A DNA stretch of 64,000 nt from Candidatus Gastranaerophilales bacterium HUM_1 (GCA_002103105.1 DAAY01000003.1:434001-498000); one strand, 5' to 3'; positions 16,497 through 26,200 are shown, counted from the first letter of the stretch. Numbers and translations are program-made. Notes: generated by a model not told the origin, from the sequence alone.

Positions 16497-17870
16497 CTAT
16501 CTTTCACAAATTGTTCTTGCTACGTAAACCCCAGATGCTGAAGCTTGAAGTAATCCTCTTGTTACCCCAGCACCATCACCAATTGTGAATAGGTTTTTAA
16601 CGCCTTCAGTTTCAAGTTGTTGAGTTAATTTTACTCTTGCAGAGTAGAATTTAACTTCAATACCATAAAGAAGGGTATATCTTGAAGCTGTTCCAGGAGC
16701 AATTTTATCCAATGCTTGAAGCATTTCGATAATGCTTGTCATTTGTCTATAAGGGATAACAAGGCTCAAATCCCCAGGAGTTGCACAAGTAAGAGTTGGA
16801 GTGATAACACTTGAAGCAATTCTTTCTGGAGTAGAACGTCTTCCTTCTAACAAATCACCAAATCTTTGAACTAAGATTCCTCCGCCTAACATATTTGCAA
16901 GTCTTGCAATATGTTGACCATATTGAATAGGTTCTTTGAACGGTTCAGTGAATTTTTCACTTACTAAAAGTGCAAAGTTTGTGTTTGGAGTTTTGTAATT
17001 TGCGTAACTATGACCGTTTACTGTTGCAATTCCGCTATAATTTTCTTGAACAACTTCTCCGTTTGGATTCATACAGAATGTTCTAACTTCATCTCCGAAA
17101 GTTGGAGAGTGGTAGATTAATTTAGATTCGTATAATTTTGAAGTCAAAGGTTCAAATACTGGAGCTGGAAGTTCTACTCTAACTCCGACGTCAACAGCGT
17201 TGTTAACCATACCAATTTTATGTTTTGCAAATTCGTTGGTTAACCAATCTGCACCTTCTCTACCTGGAGCGATGATTGTATATTCTGCGGAAATTACTTC
17301 TCCGTTATCAAGTTCAATCCCTTTTACTTGTTCGCATTCAACTATTAAAGATTTTGCAGAAACATTATTTAGGATAGTGATTCTTTCATCCAAATAATCT
17401 TGCATATTTTTAAGAACATCTAAACTTCTTTCTGTTCCTAAGTGTCTTACAGGAGAATGAACAAGTTTCAATTCTGCTAAAACTGCTTGGTGTTCAATTT
17501 CTTCAAAAACTTTTCTATCTGTTCCGAAAACTTCTTCTGTTGCACCATATTTTAAATATAATTCATCAGCATAGCCGATTAAATCTTCTGCTTGTTTTCT
17601 TGTCATGTAGTCAACAAGGTGACCGCCAACATCTGGTGTAAGAGTTAATTTCCCATCAGAAAAAGCTCCAGCTCCGCCCCATCCGCATAGCAAACCACAA
17701 CGTTTGCAGTTTACACATTTTGGTGAACCTTCACGAATAGGACATTTTCTTTTTTCAATTCGTTGTCCTTTTTCGATTAGAACTACTTTCCAATCTGGTT
17801 TTAACTTCATAATTTCTAGTGCTGCAAAGATTCCAGCAGGACCTGCACCGATAATTGCTACATTGTACAT
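16497..17870 (-). CDS. FAD-dependent dehydrogenase (COG2509-like)
   Basis: 457 residues. A dinucleotide-binding motif IIGAGPAGIFAALE starts at residue 5, and a cysteine-rich segment RKCPIREGSPKCVNCKRCG (about 41-59) follows. C-terminal GDGAGVTRGLLQASASG is a second FAD-contact motif. This layout fits the uncharacterised FAD-dependent dehydrogenase group of COG2509, whose substrate is not established. GGAG precedes the ATG by eight bases. It is divergent from the penicillin-binding protein gene, with a 14-bp palindrome between them. Confidence 0.8.
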   Translation of the reverse strand: MYNVAIIGAGPAGIFAALEIMKLKPDWKVVLIEKGQRIEKRKCPIREGSPKCVNCKRCGLLCGWGGAGAFSDGKLTLTPDVGGHLVDYMTRKQAEDLIGYADELYLKYGATEEVFGTDRKVFEEIEHQAVLAELKLVHSPVRHLGTERSLDVLKNMQDYLDERITILNNVSAKSLIVECEQVKGIELDNGEVISAEYTIIAPGREGADWLTNEFAKHKIGMVNNAVDVGVRVELPAPVFEPLTSKLYESKLIYHSPTFGDEVRTFCMNPNGEVVQENYSGIATVNGHSYANYKTPNTNFALLVSEKFTEPFKEPIQYGQHIARLANMLGGGILVQRFGDLLEGRRSTPERIASSVITPTLTCATPGDLSLVIPYRQMTSIIEMLQALDKIAPGTASRYTLLYGIEVKFYSARVKLTQQLETEGVKNLFTIGDGAGVTRGLLQASASGVYVARTICER

Positions 17871-17910
17871 AATCTTTTCTCCAGTTTAAATCACGCTCTT
17901 TCAATGTATA

Positions 17911-17924
17911 TTAAACATGTTTAA
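17911..17924. promoter_or_regulatory. Perfect 14-bp palindrome TTAAACATGTTTAA
   Basis: A perfect palindrome in the 140-bp gap between two divergent genes, about 40 bases upstream of the minus-strand start. Its size and position fit a dimeric repressor site, but AT-rich palindromes arise by chance. Confidence 0.35.
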
Positions 17925-18010
17925 AATTCAATCTGATTATGATGTAATGTAACGAATTTGCCATATATAATTTGATGGTATAATGTAGTAGTTTAGAATT
18001 GGAGAGTGTC

Positions 18011-20179
18011 ATGTCAAATTCGTACGAAAGATATAAAAGACAAAGAGCCGCAAGAGATATTGCGAGAGAAAATGTTTCAAGAAAAAAAGAGAATAAGTTT
18101 TTTAATAATTTAAAAATGTTTGTGTTATCTACGACAGCATTATCATTGGCGTGTCTTGTATCCCTAAATTTGTATTTATCTTCTCTTCCACCAATTGAAA
18201 ATCTTGAAGATTTTAAACCAAATATTGTAACTAAATTTTATTCTGAAGATGGTGAAGTAATCAAAACATTCACAGCATACACATACGACAAAATTGAATT
18301 GAAGGATGTTCCAGATCAATTGAAAAATGCATTGATTGCTACTGAGGATAAGAATTTCTACAAACATCACGGCTACGACCTTTTAGGTATTGTCAGATCT
18401 TCTATTCAAAACGTGATAGCAAGACGTACTGTTCAAGGTGCTAGTACATTGACTCAACAGTTGTCTAGAATTTTGTTCTTGTCTAATGAAAGAACATTTA
18501 CAAGAAAAATTAAAGAATTAGAAATTTCTGCAAGAATTGAAAAAACAATTTCAAAAGACCAAATTTTGGAAATGTATTTGAACAATGTTTACTTGGGTTC
18601 TGGAGCGTATGGTGTTTCAGCGGCTTCAAAAATATATTTCAATAAAAAGCTAAATCAATTGACATTGCCAGAACTTGCAATGATTGCTGGTTTGCCACAA
18701 GCTCCATCTGTTTATAACCCATACAACAACAAAGATTTAGCAATTAAAAGACGTAATCAAGTTCTTAAAAGAATGCTAACTATGAAATATATAACAGAGG
18801 ATGAATATAAAAAAGCGATTGATGCTCCTTTACATTTGAGTTCTGTTCCTCAACTTTATACAACTAATAAAGCTCCATATTTCAGTGATTATGTCGTAAA
18901 AGAAATGGAAAAATTGGGCTTTGAAGAAACAGATATTATCCATGGTGGTTATAAAGTTGTAACAACTTTGGATTCTAAAGCACAAGAAGCAGCAAATGAA
19001 TCTATTTTGAAAAATATGAGAGCTTGGGGATTGACTAAACCTTCTCAACAAGCTGCAGTATTTTCATTCAGCCCAATAGATGGCAGAATTTTAGTATTTG
19101 CTGGTGGTAAAAATTATGGTGAAACTCAGTATGACCGTGTTACTCAATCTGTAAGAGCTCCAGGGTCTGCGTTCAAACCGATTGTATATGCTGCTGCAAT
19201 GGAAAAAGGTATAACTCCGAATGATATAGTTGATGATAGCCCTATTACTATTGGTAATTGGTCTCCTCATAACTCTAGTCATCGATATAGAGGTAAAATT
19301 CCTGTATATAAAGCATTGATGATATCTTCAAACGTATGTGCTGCAAGAATGATTCAAGAAGTTGGTATTCGTTCTGTAATTCAATTAGCAAGAGTTTTGG
19401 GAATATCTACTCCGCTTGAATATGATTACACTATTTCTCTTGGTTCAAATGGTGTAAAAATGTTTGAATTTGTAAGAGCGTATGGAGCTTTTGCAAATGG
19501 TGGTTATATTGTTCAGCCTTATGCAATTGAAAGAATTGAAGATTCAAGAGGAAGAGTTTTGTATAGAGCCCCAAAAACAAAATCTTCTCACCAGTTGAGT
19601 TTAAAGACTGCTGCCGAAATGACTGCAATGCTAAAAACAGTTATCTTGTCTGGTACAGGTACGGCTGCAAATATTGGCAAACCTGCGGCTGGTAAAACTG
19701 GTACAACTGATGATAACAAGGATGCTTATTTTGTTGGTTATACTCCTGATATTGTTACAGGGGTATGGGTTGGAGATGATAACAACAAGAAAATCAGTGG
19801 ATTGTATGGTGGTACAATTCCTGCAAGAATTTGGAAAGATATTATGACTGTTGCGACTCGTGATTATGGTGCAAAGGATTTCGATTATCCTGTAATTGAA
19901 CTTTCAAATTACAGTGCATCGTTTACAAAAGCAAAAGTTATCGGAGATGATGAAAATCCGAAAAACGAAGGAAAAGCAGTCGAAAATACTGAAGGGTCTA
20001 AAAATGTAGAAGCTCAAGCTACTCCAGAAATTCCGCAAAAAACTCTTAATGCTGCAAAAGAGGCTTCATCAGATGTTACAAAACAATCAAAACCTCAAGC
20101 TGCACCTGTTCCTCAAGCAAAATCTTCTGGAACAAAAACGGCTCCTATACCTATGGCAGTACCAGAAAGTTTGAGATAG
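18011..20179 (+). CDS. mrcA: Bifunctional penicillin-binding protein 1A (glycosyltransferase/transpeptidase)
   Basis: The ATG at 18011 has TTGGAG six bases upstream; a TTG at 17999 is less likely. The 722-residue product has one membrane anchor (about 36-57), a GT51 domain with Glu112 in ATEDKNFY and GASTLTQQ (143-150), then a transpeptidase with Ser386-A-F-K389, S439-S-N441 and K562-T-G564. It polymerises and cross-links peptidoglycan. The last 65 residues are an Ala/Pro/Lys-rich tail ending IPMAVPESLR, whose IPMAVP motif recurs in the TPR protein at 49.1 kb. A TATAAT lies upstream. Confidence 0.93.
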   Translation: MSNSYERYKRQRAARDIARENVSRKKENKFFNNLKMFVLSTTALSLACLVSLNLYLSSLPPIENLEDFKPNIVTKFYSEDGEVIKTFTAYTYDKIELKDVPDQLKNALIATEDKNFYKHHGYDLLGIVRSSIQNVIARRTVQGASTLTQQLSRILFLSNERTFTRKIKELEISARIEKTISKDQILEMYLNNVYLGSGAYGVSAASKIYFNKKLNQLTLPELAMIAGLPQAPSVYNPYNNKDLAIKRRNQVLKRMLTMKYITEDEYKKAIDAPLHLSSVPQLYTTNKAPYFSDYVVKEMEKLGFEETDIIHGGYKVVTTLDSKAQEAANESILKNMRAWGLTKPSQQAAVFSFSPIDGRILVFAGGKNYGETQYDRVTQSVRAPGSAFKPIVYAAAMEKGITPNDIVDDSPITIGNWSPHNSSHRYRGKIPVYKALMISSNVCAARMIQEVGIRSVIQLARVLGISTPLEYDYTISLGSNGVKMFEFVRAYGAFANGGYIVQPYAIERIEDSRGRVLYRAPKTKSSHQLSLKTAAEMTAMLKTVILSGTGTAANIGKPAAGKTGTTDDNKDAYFVGYTPDIVTGVWVGDDNNKKISGLYGGTIPARIWKDIMTVATRDYGAKDFDYPVIELSNYSASFTKAKVIGDDENPKNEGKAVENTEGSKNVEAQATPEIPQKTLNAAKEASSDVTKQSKPQAAPVPQAKSSGTKTAPIPMAVPESLR

Positions 20180-20241
20180 ATTGTAAATTTCTTGATAAAA
20201 TACTGTTTTTGATATATCTTTGAGTTTAAAGAGGAAGCTCA

Positions 20242-21198
20242 TTGAGTAATAACGGTCTTGATTATAAGTTAATAGCAGAACAATGTGGTTTGAATTCTAA
20301 CAACGACATTGATTTTGTTATTTCAAATATAGATAATCTAAAAAATGAATATTCTCAATCAAATTTAATTTTGATTTATAATTATATGCTTTCAAAGGCT
20401 CAAGAACCAGATGTAATTATGCATTTGATTCGTTGTGTTGATATGTATAGAGATTCCTCGAGTTTAGAACCACTTGTTGATATTTTGTTATTTAGGAATG
20501 GTGATTCTTTAGATTTGAATCAAAAAGAAAAGTACAATAATGTTCGTGCAATGTGTGCAAAAGCCATAGCAAATCAAAAAAATACAAATGCAGTATCTTC
20601 TTTATTATATTGTTTGAATAATAAAAATGAAAATTACAAGGTTAGACTTGCTTGTGCAGATGCACTCGGAAGAATTGGCGACAAGTATGCAGTTGCACCG
20701 TTGATTGAAGTTATGAAAGATGAAGAAGAAAAATCTGTTTATCTTCGAGAATCGGCAGTTTCAGCGTTAGGTTTATTAGGTGATACAAGGGCGTTAGACC
20801 CAATTGTTAGTATTATTGAAACAAAACAGGGTATAATGGATAAGTTTTCGTTCCTAAAAGAGCGTGCGATTGAAGCTCTTATGAAGATGGGCTTTGGAGA
20901 TAATGAAAGAGTTTTTAGAGCTTTGAAAAATTCTTTATCTGATGAATCTTCTCAAGTTAGAATTAATGCAATTGAGGCTCTTATGGATTCTGATAATCCA
21001 AAAGCGTTCGATACAATTAAAGAGGTTTTGGATAACGATTCTGATGAAGAGGTTAAAAAGAATGCGTTGATTGCTCTTTACAATATGTCAGATAGAAGTA
21101 TTTTAGATGCGGTTGTCAATTCTCCTAAATATTCCGATGCTTTGAAAATGGAAGCTGTTGAGATGATTGATGAATATGAAACAGAAAGTGAAATATAA
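20242..21198 (+). CDS. HEAT-repeat protein
   Basis: The start is a TTG at 20242, supported by AGAGGAAG four bases upstream. The 318-residue protein contains tandem HEAT/PBS-lyase-type helical repeats from about residue 100 (ACADALGRIGDKYAVAPLIE, ESAVSALGLLGDTRALDPI, and more), an all-helical scaffold that usually binds proteins. No enzyme motif is present. It is three bases upstream of queC, and the run HEAT-queC-DUF366-SPOR is tightly packed, so it is probably one operon. Confidence 0.8.
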   Translation: MSNNGLDYKLIAEQCGLNSNNDIDFVISNIDNLKNEYSQSNLILIYNYMLSKAQEPDVIMHLIRCVDMYRDSSSLEPLVDILLFRNGDSLDLNQKEKYNNVRAMCAKAIANQKNTNAVSSLLYCLNNKNENYKVRLACADALGRIGDKYAVAPLIEVMKDEEEKSVYLRESAVSALGLLGDTRALDPIVSIIETKQGIMDKFSFLKERAIEALMKMGFGDNERVFRALKNSLSDESSQVRINAIEALMDSDNPKAFDTIKEVLDNDSDEEVKKNALIALYNMSDRSILDAVVNSPKYSDALKMEAVEMIDEYETESEI

Positions 21199-21201
21199 AT
21201 T

Positions 21202-21870
21202 ATGGTAAAATCAGCAATTTTATTATCTGGTGGATTGGATTCTCTTGTTAGCTTGGGGTTAAAAAAAGAAGAGTTAAATATTTCTCTTGCTTTAACTTTT
21301 GATTACGGTCAAAAATCCGCTATTCAAGAAATAGAAACTTCCCGTAAAATTTGTGAATATTATGGAATTGAACATAAGGTTATAAAATTGGATTGGCTTT
21401 CTGAAATAACAAAAACTGCTTTGTGTTCAGAAAAGGATGTTCCAACAGGAAAAGAACTTGATAATCCTGAAAATTCTGCAAAGTTGGTTTGGGTGCCTAA
21501 TCGAAACGGTTTATTTTTAAATATTGCGGGCAGTTTTGCTGATTCTGCGGATATTGATTATATTTTGATTGGAGCGAATAAAGAAGAAGGTCAAACTTTC
21601 CCAGATAATACTCAAGAATTTATCGATTCTGTGAATAAAGAATTTGAATATTCGACTCAAAAACATCCGAAAGTTGTTGCACCCTTGATAAATTCTGATA
21701 AGAATGATATAGTCATGTTAGCCTTGAAACATGGTATTCCTTTAGAACTTGTAAGGAGCTGTTATCAAGGTGGAGAGAAACATTGCGGGATATGTGAGTC
21801 GTGTACAAGATTGAAGCATGCTCTTCTTGCAAATGGCGATACACACTATATGAAAATATTATTTGGATAA
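21202..21870 (+). CDS. queC: 7-cyano-7-deazaguanine synthase
   Basis: 222 residues with the PP-loop LLSGGLDS (7-14) that binds ATP and the C-terminal zinc site C187, C195, C198, C201. QueC converts 7-carboxy-7-deazaguanine to preQ0 with ammonia and ATP in queuosine biosynthesis. No other que genes are in the window. The stop lies five bases before the next ATG. Confidence 0.94.
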   Translation: MVKSAILLSGGLDSLVSLGLKKEELNISLALTFDYGQKSAIQEIETSRKICEYYGIEHKVIKLDWLSEITKTALCSEKDVPTGKELDNPENSAKLVWVPNRNGLFLNIAGSFADSADIDYILIGANKEEGQTFPDNTQEFIDSVNKEFEYSTQKHPKVVAPLINSDKNDIVMLALKHGIPLELVRSCYQGGEKHCGICESCTRLKHALLANGDTHYMKILFG

Positions 21871-21874
21871 AGGG

Positions 21875-22429
21875 ATGAAAACATTATTTATTGATGACGA
21901 AATTAAATATATCGGGTCACAGTTAGCTCCACATTGGATTTATAAAAATTTTAAAATTCAAGGGGATGCAATAGTTGCGTTCTGTGGAGAATGCGAAGTT
22001 AAATTGACTGAAATGGTTGATATTGAAGACGTCATAAATAATGAACCTATTTATAGTAAATACATGCTTAGTTTTATCACTGAACAGTTTAATGTAAACC
22101 TTGTTGAAGGGGTGTTAAGACAAAGATTGTTGGTTACTTGTATAAAAGAAGCTCTTGAAAAGAGAGGATTCAAGGCACGTAGAAATGGTGATGATATTTT
22201 TGTAAATGATAAAAAGTTGTCTGTTTCTATTGCTACAAAGTCTTTAACTTCGATTTTAATTCATACTGGCGTAAATATTTTGTCAGATGGAGCTCCAATT
22301 CCTGTTTCTGGTTTGGAGAGTGATTTAGGCATAAAAGATGTAAAAGAATTTGCCGTTGAAGTTATGAAAAATTATAGTGAAGAACTTGATGATATTGTTT
22401 TGGCAAGTACAAAAGTCAGAGGTGTTTAA
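21875..22429 (+). CDS. DUF366 family protein
   Basis: The natural start is ATG 21875 (MKTLFIDDEIKY), with GGA seven bases upstream; a TTG at 21863 inside queC is less likely. The 184-residue protein matches what I recall of DUF366 (GSQLAPHWIYKNF, GDAIVAF, a region with a conserved arginine pair). Function is not established. It is packed against queC and shares one base with the SPOR gene, so a link to deazaguanine metabolism is possible but unproven. Confidence 0.75.
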   Translation: MKTLFIDDEIKYIGSQLAPHWIYKNFKIQGDAIVAFCGECEVKLTEMVDIEDVINNEPIYSKYMLSFITEQFNVNLVEGVLRQRLLVTCIKEALEKRGFKARRNGDDIFVNDKKLSVSIATKSLTSILIHTGVNILSDGAPIPVSGLESDLGIKDVKEFAVEVMKNYSEELDDIVLASTKVRGV

Positions 22430-23184
22430 TGTTAAAAGATACTGATAGATACGAAAACACATCACATTTTACTTATAGTGATTACAAAAGAAAGGTTAAA
22501 AAATCTCCAAATAAAGATTTGACGATTTTTGTTTCTGTCTTTATTGTTGGGGTGTTGATAATCTTGGGTTTTGCCAAAATATTATCACCAAATGTTGACG
22601 TTGCTATTACGAATGAAAACGAAAATGTTGCATCTTCTGCAATTTCAGATAGCGATGAAGAAATAAATAATTCAGTAATTGATGATAGATTAAAACATAT
22701 CAAGTCGGAAGATGATGGTAAAAAAGTTGGAGATAATGATATGTTTTCTCCAGAGCTTGATGAAAAAGTTGTTCTTCCAAACCACAAAAGAAAAACAACA
22801 GGACAAATAGAAGCTGAAATGGCTGACTTAATGAATGCTCAAAAAGCTGAACAACAAAAACAAGATGCAAAACCTCAAACGGTAGATAATCACAAATCTG
22901 CGGTTTCTGCTCCAGCTCCACAAGAAAAGAAAATTCAAGCAACTCCACAACCTGCACAAATTGTTAACGCAAAAGTTGTTGTTGGTTATTATGCAACAGA
23001 AAAACAAGCAGAAGTTGCAAAATCAATTATTCAAGATGCGGGTGTAGGGGTATCACCGGTTGTTAAAAACTTGGGCGGTTATTATACTTTGCAAGTTGGT
23101 TCATATTCTTCAAGAGAAAAGGCTCAACAAGCTGCAAATAACTTGTTAAAAAATAACTTCCCTGCAAGAGTGATAGTTGATTAG
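22429..23184 (+). CDS. SPOR-domain membrane protein
   Basis: 251 residues: a cytoplasmic N-terminus, one membrane helix (about 32-52), an acidic then Gln/Ala/Pro-rich linker, and a C-terminal SPOR domain (about 178-251; VVVGYYATEKQAEVAK, YYTLQVGSYSSREKA). SPOR domains bind denuded peptidoglycan at division sites. The start overlaps the DUF366 stop by one base (TAATG). A role in division or wall remodelling is likely. Confidence 0.85.
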   Translation: MLKDTDRYENTSHFTYSDYKRKVKKSPNKDLTIFVSVFIVGVLIILGFAKILSPNVDVAITNENENVASSAISDSDEEINNSVIDDRLKHIKSEDDGKKVGDNDMFSPELDEKVVLPNHKRKTTGQIEAEMADLMNAQKAEQQKQDAKPQTVDNHKSAVSAPAPQEKKIQATPQPAQIVNAKVVVGYYATEKQAEVAKSIIQDAGVGVSPVVKNLGGYYTLQVGSYSSREKAQQAANNLLKNNFPARVIVD

Positions 23185-23186
23185 GT

Positions 23187-23591
23187 TTAATATCCTCCAA
23201 ATATGTTTTTCCAAAAAGATCTTTTAATTTGATAATTATCAAGAGTGAGGATATTTTGGACAATATTGTCTGCTCTTGTAAAGCTATATGTTCTAAAATA
23301 TAAATCAATTTCTTCTCCATTTTTTAGGGATATAATTGGAGAAAATTTTGCCATACTTCTTCTATCTGTATGGTTTGTAATCTCATATGTATCAATGTCG
23401 GAAATTTTAAATGTTTGTTCTATTTCTTTTTCACCTCGAAAATTTACAAAATAATAATTGCAAATATCATCGGCTTTAGAACAAGATAATTCTGGTCTTG
23501 GCAGAAATATTGAACTAGAAAATATCAGAATAAATGCAATAAATATGTATTTTATTGGGATTTTTTTATTGTACCAACTTTCTCTTTCCAT
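23187..23591 (-). CDS. Hypothetical membrane-anchored protein, 134 residues
   Basis: I place the start at ATG 23589-23591, because a good promoter (TTGAAA 23622-23627, 17 bases, TAAAAT 23599-23604) ends seven bases before it; an in-frame TTG at 23636 lies upstream of that promoter. One hydrophobic segment (about 12-30) anchors the protein, with a soluble beta-rich domain outside containing two cysteines (about 37 and 44). No family recognised. Convergent with the SPOR gene (2-base gap) and divergent from kdsA. Confidence 0.6.
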   Translation of the reverse strand: MERESWYNKKIPIKYIFIAFILIFSSSIFLPRPELSCSKADDICNYYFVNFRGEKEIEQTFKISDIDTYEITNHTDRRSMAKFSPIISLKNGEEIDLYFRTYSFTRADNIVQNILTLDNYQIKRSFWKNIFGGY

Positions 23592-23676
23592 AAATCTTAT
23601 TTTATCAAAGTTTTTGCCTTTTTTCAATCTTTTCAATTCCCTTGTAATTTTGCTATATTTTTCATATAATTTGGGT

Positions 23677-24504
23677 ATGATGGAAAATATTAAGAGAATT
23701 AAATTAAAGGATTTTGAAATTGGCTCAGATAAGCTTACTATCTTAGCTGGTCCTTGTGCTATTGAAAGCCAAGAAATTTTAGATGAAACCGCAGCAGGTT
23801 TAAAAGAAATTACTCAAGAATTGGGTATAAATTATGTGTTCAAGTCATCTTTTGACAAGGCGAATCGTTCCTCTATCACTTCATTTAGAGGCCCAGGTTT
23901 AGAGAAAGGGCTTGAAATGCTTCAAAATGTGAAAGATAAATATAATCTTCCGATTGTAACTGATATTCACACTCCAGACCAAGCTCATGTTGTAGCTCAA
24001 GTTGCGGATATTTTGCAAATTCCTGCATTTTTATGTCGCCAAACTGATTTGCTTGTTGCTGCTGCAAAAACAGGGAAAATTATTAATATCAAAAAAGGTC
24101 AATTCTTAGCTCCAGATCAAATGAAAAGTTTGATTAAAAAAGTTGAGGATTCTGGCAATACAAATATTATGTTGACTGATAGAGGAACATCTTTTGGTTA
24201 TAACAATTTAGTTGTAGATTTCCGTGGAATTCCTATTATGCAATCATTTGGTTATCCTGTTGTATTTGATGCAACTCATAGTGTTCAGCTTCCTGGAGCA
24301 AATGGTTCAAGCTCTGGTGGAGATAGAAGATTTGTTCCATATCTTGCAAAAGCTGCTATGGCTGTTGGAGCAAATGTTTTGTTCTTTGAGGTTCATCCAG
24401 ACCCAGAAAAGGCATTATGCGATGGTCCAAATATGATTGCTCTTAAAGATGCTAAAAAATTGTTCTCAACTTGTAAGAAAATTTTTGAACTTGTGAAAGA
24501 ATAA
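23677..24504 (+). CDS. kdsA: 3-deoxy-8-phosphooctulonate synthase (Kdo-8-P synthase)
   Basis: The start MMENIKRIKL lies at 23677 (or 23680), six bases after a TATAAT with a 17-base-spaced TTGTAA; there is no Shine-Dalgarno, so translation is probably leaderless. The open frame extends upstream to 23458, but that part is unlike KdsA and lies ahead of the promoter. The 275-residue product has LAGPCAIES, KSSFDKANRSS and DATHSVQLPG, which bind PEP and arabinose-5-P. It makes the Kdo precursor of lipopolysaccharide, showing that the organism has an outer membrane. Confidence 0.93.
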   Translation: MMENIKRIKLKDFEIGSDKLTILAGPCAIESQEILDETAAGLKEITQELGINYVFKSSFDKANRSSITSFRGPGLEKGLEMLQNVKDKYNLPIVTDIHTPDQAHVVAQVADILQIPAFLCRQTDLLVAAAKTGKIINIKKGQFLAPDQMKSLIKKVEDSGNTNIMLTDRGTSFGYNNLVVDFRGIPIMQSFGYPVVFDATHSVQLPGANGSSSGGDRRFVPYLAKAAMAVGANVLFFEVHPDPEKALCDGPNMIALKDAKKLFSTCKKIFELVKE

Positions 24505-24518
24505 GAGGTAACAAGTTT

Positions 24519-25145
24519 ATGATTTTAAAAACTTTTGTTGAAGGTCCAATTGATGCAAATAATTATCTGCTTATTGATGAAGAATCAAAAGAAGCTGTAA
24601 TGATTGATTGCTCTGATGCGAGAAAAGAATTGCTAGAAGAAATCAAATCATTAGGCATAAAGTTGAAATATATTTTGTTAACTCATGGGCATTTTGACCA
24701 TATTATGGGTGTCGATGTATTTAAAGAACAATTTGGAGTAGATGCTTACGTTTCTCAAGATGATATTGAGCAGGTAAAAATAACTCCAAATATGATTTTT
24801 ATGTTCACTGGTTTGCATGCTCCAGAGATAAAAACAATTAATCATTACGTAAAAGATGGTGATGAATTTGTTTTTGGAAATAATACGATAAAGGCTATTG
24901 CAACTGCTGGGCATACAGAAGGTGGAATGAGTTATCTTGTTGGTGATAAACTTTTTTCTGGGGATACATTGTTTCAAAAAAGTGTTGGACGTTCTGATTT
25001 ACCTGGAGGGGATTTTAAAAAGTTATCTCATAGCGTGAAAGATATTTTATTTTCACTCCCTGACGATACAAAAGTTTTTCCTGGACATGGGGCATCAACT
25101 TCAATAGGCTTTGAAAAAAAATATAATGAAATTTTAAATATATAG
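24519..25145 (+). CDS. MBL-fold hydrolase (glyoxalase II/YcbL-like)
   Basis: 208 residues of the metallo-beta-lactamase fold: THGHFDH (55-61) supplies His56, His58, Asp60 and His61, followed by AGHTEGGMSY, FSGDTLF and PGHG. The short length, without the glyoxalase II C-terminal domain, resembles YcbL-type thioester hydrolases. AGAGGT lies eight bases before the ATG. It sits between kdsA and pheS at short spacing, probably in one transcript. Exact substrate unknown. Confidence 0.82.
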   Translation: MILKTFVEGPIDANNYLLIDEESKEAVMIDCSDARKELLEEIKSLGIKLKYILLTHGHFDHIMGVDVFKEQFGVDAYVSQDDIEQVKITPNMIFMFTGLHAPEIKTINHYVKDGDEFVFGNNTIKAIATAGHTEGGMSYLVGDKLFSGDTLFQKSVGRSDLPGGDFKKLSHSVKDILFSLPDDTKVFPGHGASTSIGFEKKYNEILNI

Positions 25146-25155
25146 AGGTATAAAA

Positions 25156-26193
25156 ATGAAAGAACAATTAGAAAAAATATACGCAGAAGCTACAACTGAT
25201 ATTGAAAATGCTTCTAGTGTAAAAGACTTAGAAGATATTAAATTCAAATACTTGAGCCGTAAAGGTGAATTTAACGAAATTAAAAAAGGTTTGAAGGATT
25301 TATCTGTGGAGGATAAAAAGATTGTTGGTTCTTTGGCAAACGAAATTACTCAAAAATTAGAATCTTCAATCAAAGATAAATTCAAATTGTTCTACGAAAA
25401 AGAATTGAACGAAAAATTACAAAAAGAAAAAATTGATGTAACTCTTCCTGGACAATATGTTCCACGTGGTCACGTTCATCCTTTGACTTCAACAACAAAT
25501 GAAATTTGTTCAATTTTTCAAAGCTTGGGTTTTTCAGTTGTTCCAGATGAATTTGCTCCTGAAGTTGAAACAGAATATTATAACTTTGATATGTTGAATG
25601 TTCCAAAGGATCACCCAGCTCGTGATATGCAAGATACATTCTATACAAACGTTGCTGAAAATGTTGTTTTAAGAAGTCAAACCTCTGGAGCTCAAATTCA
25701 CGCAATGGAAGGTAAAAACCCTCCAATAAGAATTATCGCACCTGGAAGAGTTTATAGAAATGAAAATATCAATTCTAGAAAAAATAATTTCTTCCATCAA
25801 ATTGAAGGATTATATGTTGATAAAAATATTACATTTGGTGATTTGAAAGGTGTTTTAAACGAATTTATAAGAATTTATTTTGGCGAAAGTCGCCCAACTC
25901 GTTTCAGAAGCAGTTTCTTCCCATTTACAGAACCTTCAGCAGAAGTTGATGTTCAATGTATTATGTGTAGCGGTAAAGGTTGCAGAACTTGTTCTGGTAC
26001 AGGTTGGTTAGAAGTTTTAGGTGCTGGTATGGTTGACCCTAACGTATTGCGTGGTGTTGGAATTGACCCTGACGTTTATTCTGGCTTTGCGTTTGGTATG
26101 GGTGTGGAAAGACTTGCAATGCTAAAATATGCTGTTGACGATATCAGATTATTCTTCAACAACGACGTTAGATTTTTAAAACAATTTAAATAA
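25156..26193 (+). CDS. pheS: Phenylalanyl-tRNA synthetase alpha subunit
   Basis: 345 residues: an N-terminal coiled coil (about 1-90), the class II catalytic core with PGRVYRNENINSRKNNFFHQ-type motif 2 near residues 195-215, the cysteine pairs CIMCSGKGCRTC (about 274-285) seen in many bacterial PheS proteins, and GFAFGMGVERLAM (motif 3). It charges tRNA-Phe with PheT; pheT is not in this window. A terminator follows. Confidence 0.95.
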   Translation: MKEQLEKIYAEATTDIENASSVKDLEDIKFKYLSRKGEFNEIKKGLKDLSVEDKKIVGSLANEITQKLESSIKDKFKLFYEKELNEKLQKEKIDVTLPGQYVPRGHVHPLTSTTNEICSIFQSLGFSVVPDEFAPEVETEYYNFDMLNVPKDHPARDMQDTFYTNVAENVVLRSQTSGAQIHAMEGKNPPIRIIAPGRVYRNENINSRKNNFFHQIEGLYVDKNITFGDLKGVLNEFIRIYFGESRPTRFRSSFFPFTEPSAEVDVQCIMCSGKGCRTCSGTGWLEVLGAGMVDPNVLRGVGIDPDVYSGFAFGMGVERLAMLKYAVDDIRLFFNNDVRFLKQFK

Positions 26194-26200
26194 TTAGTAT

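Noticed and set aside
23458..23676. Long N-terminal extension of KdsA
   Set aside because: It is unlike the family, contains the kdsA promoter, and lies over the start of the divergent gene.
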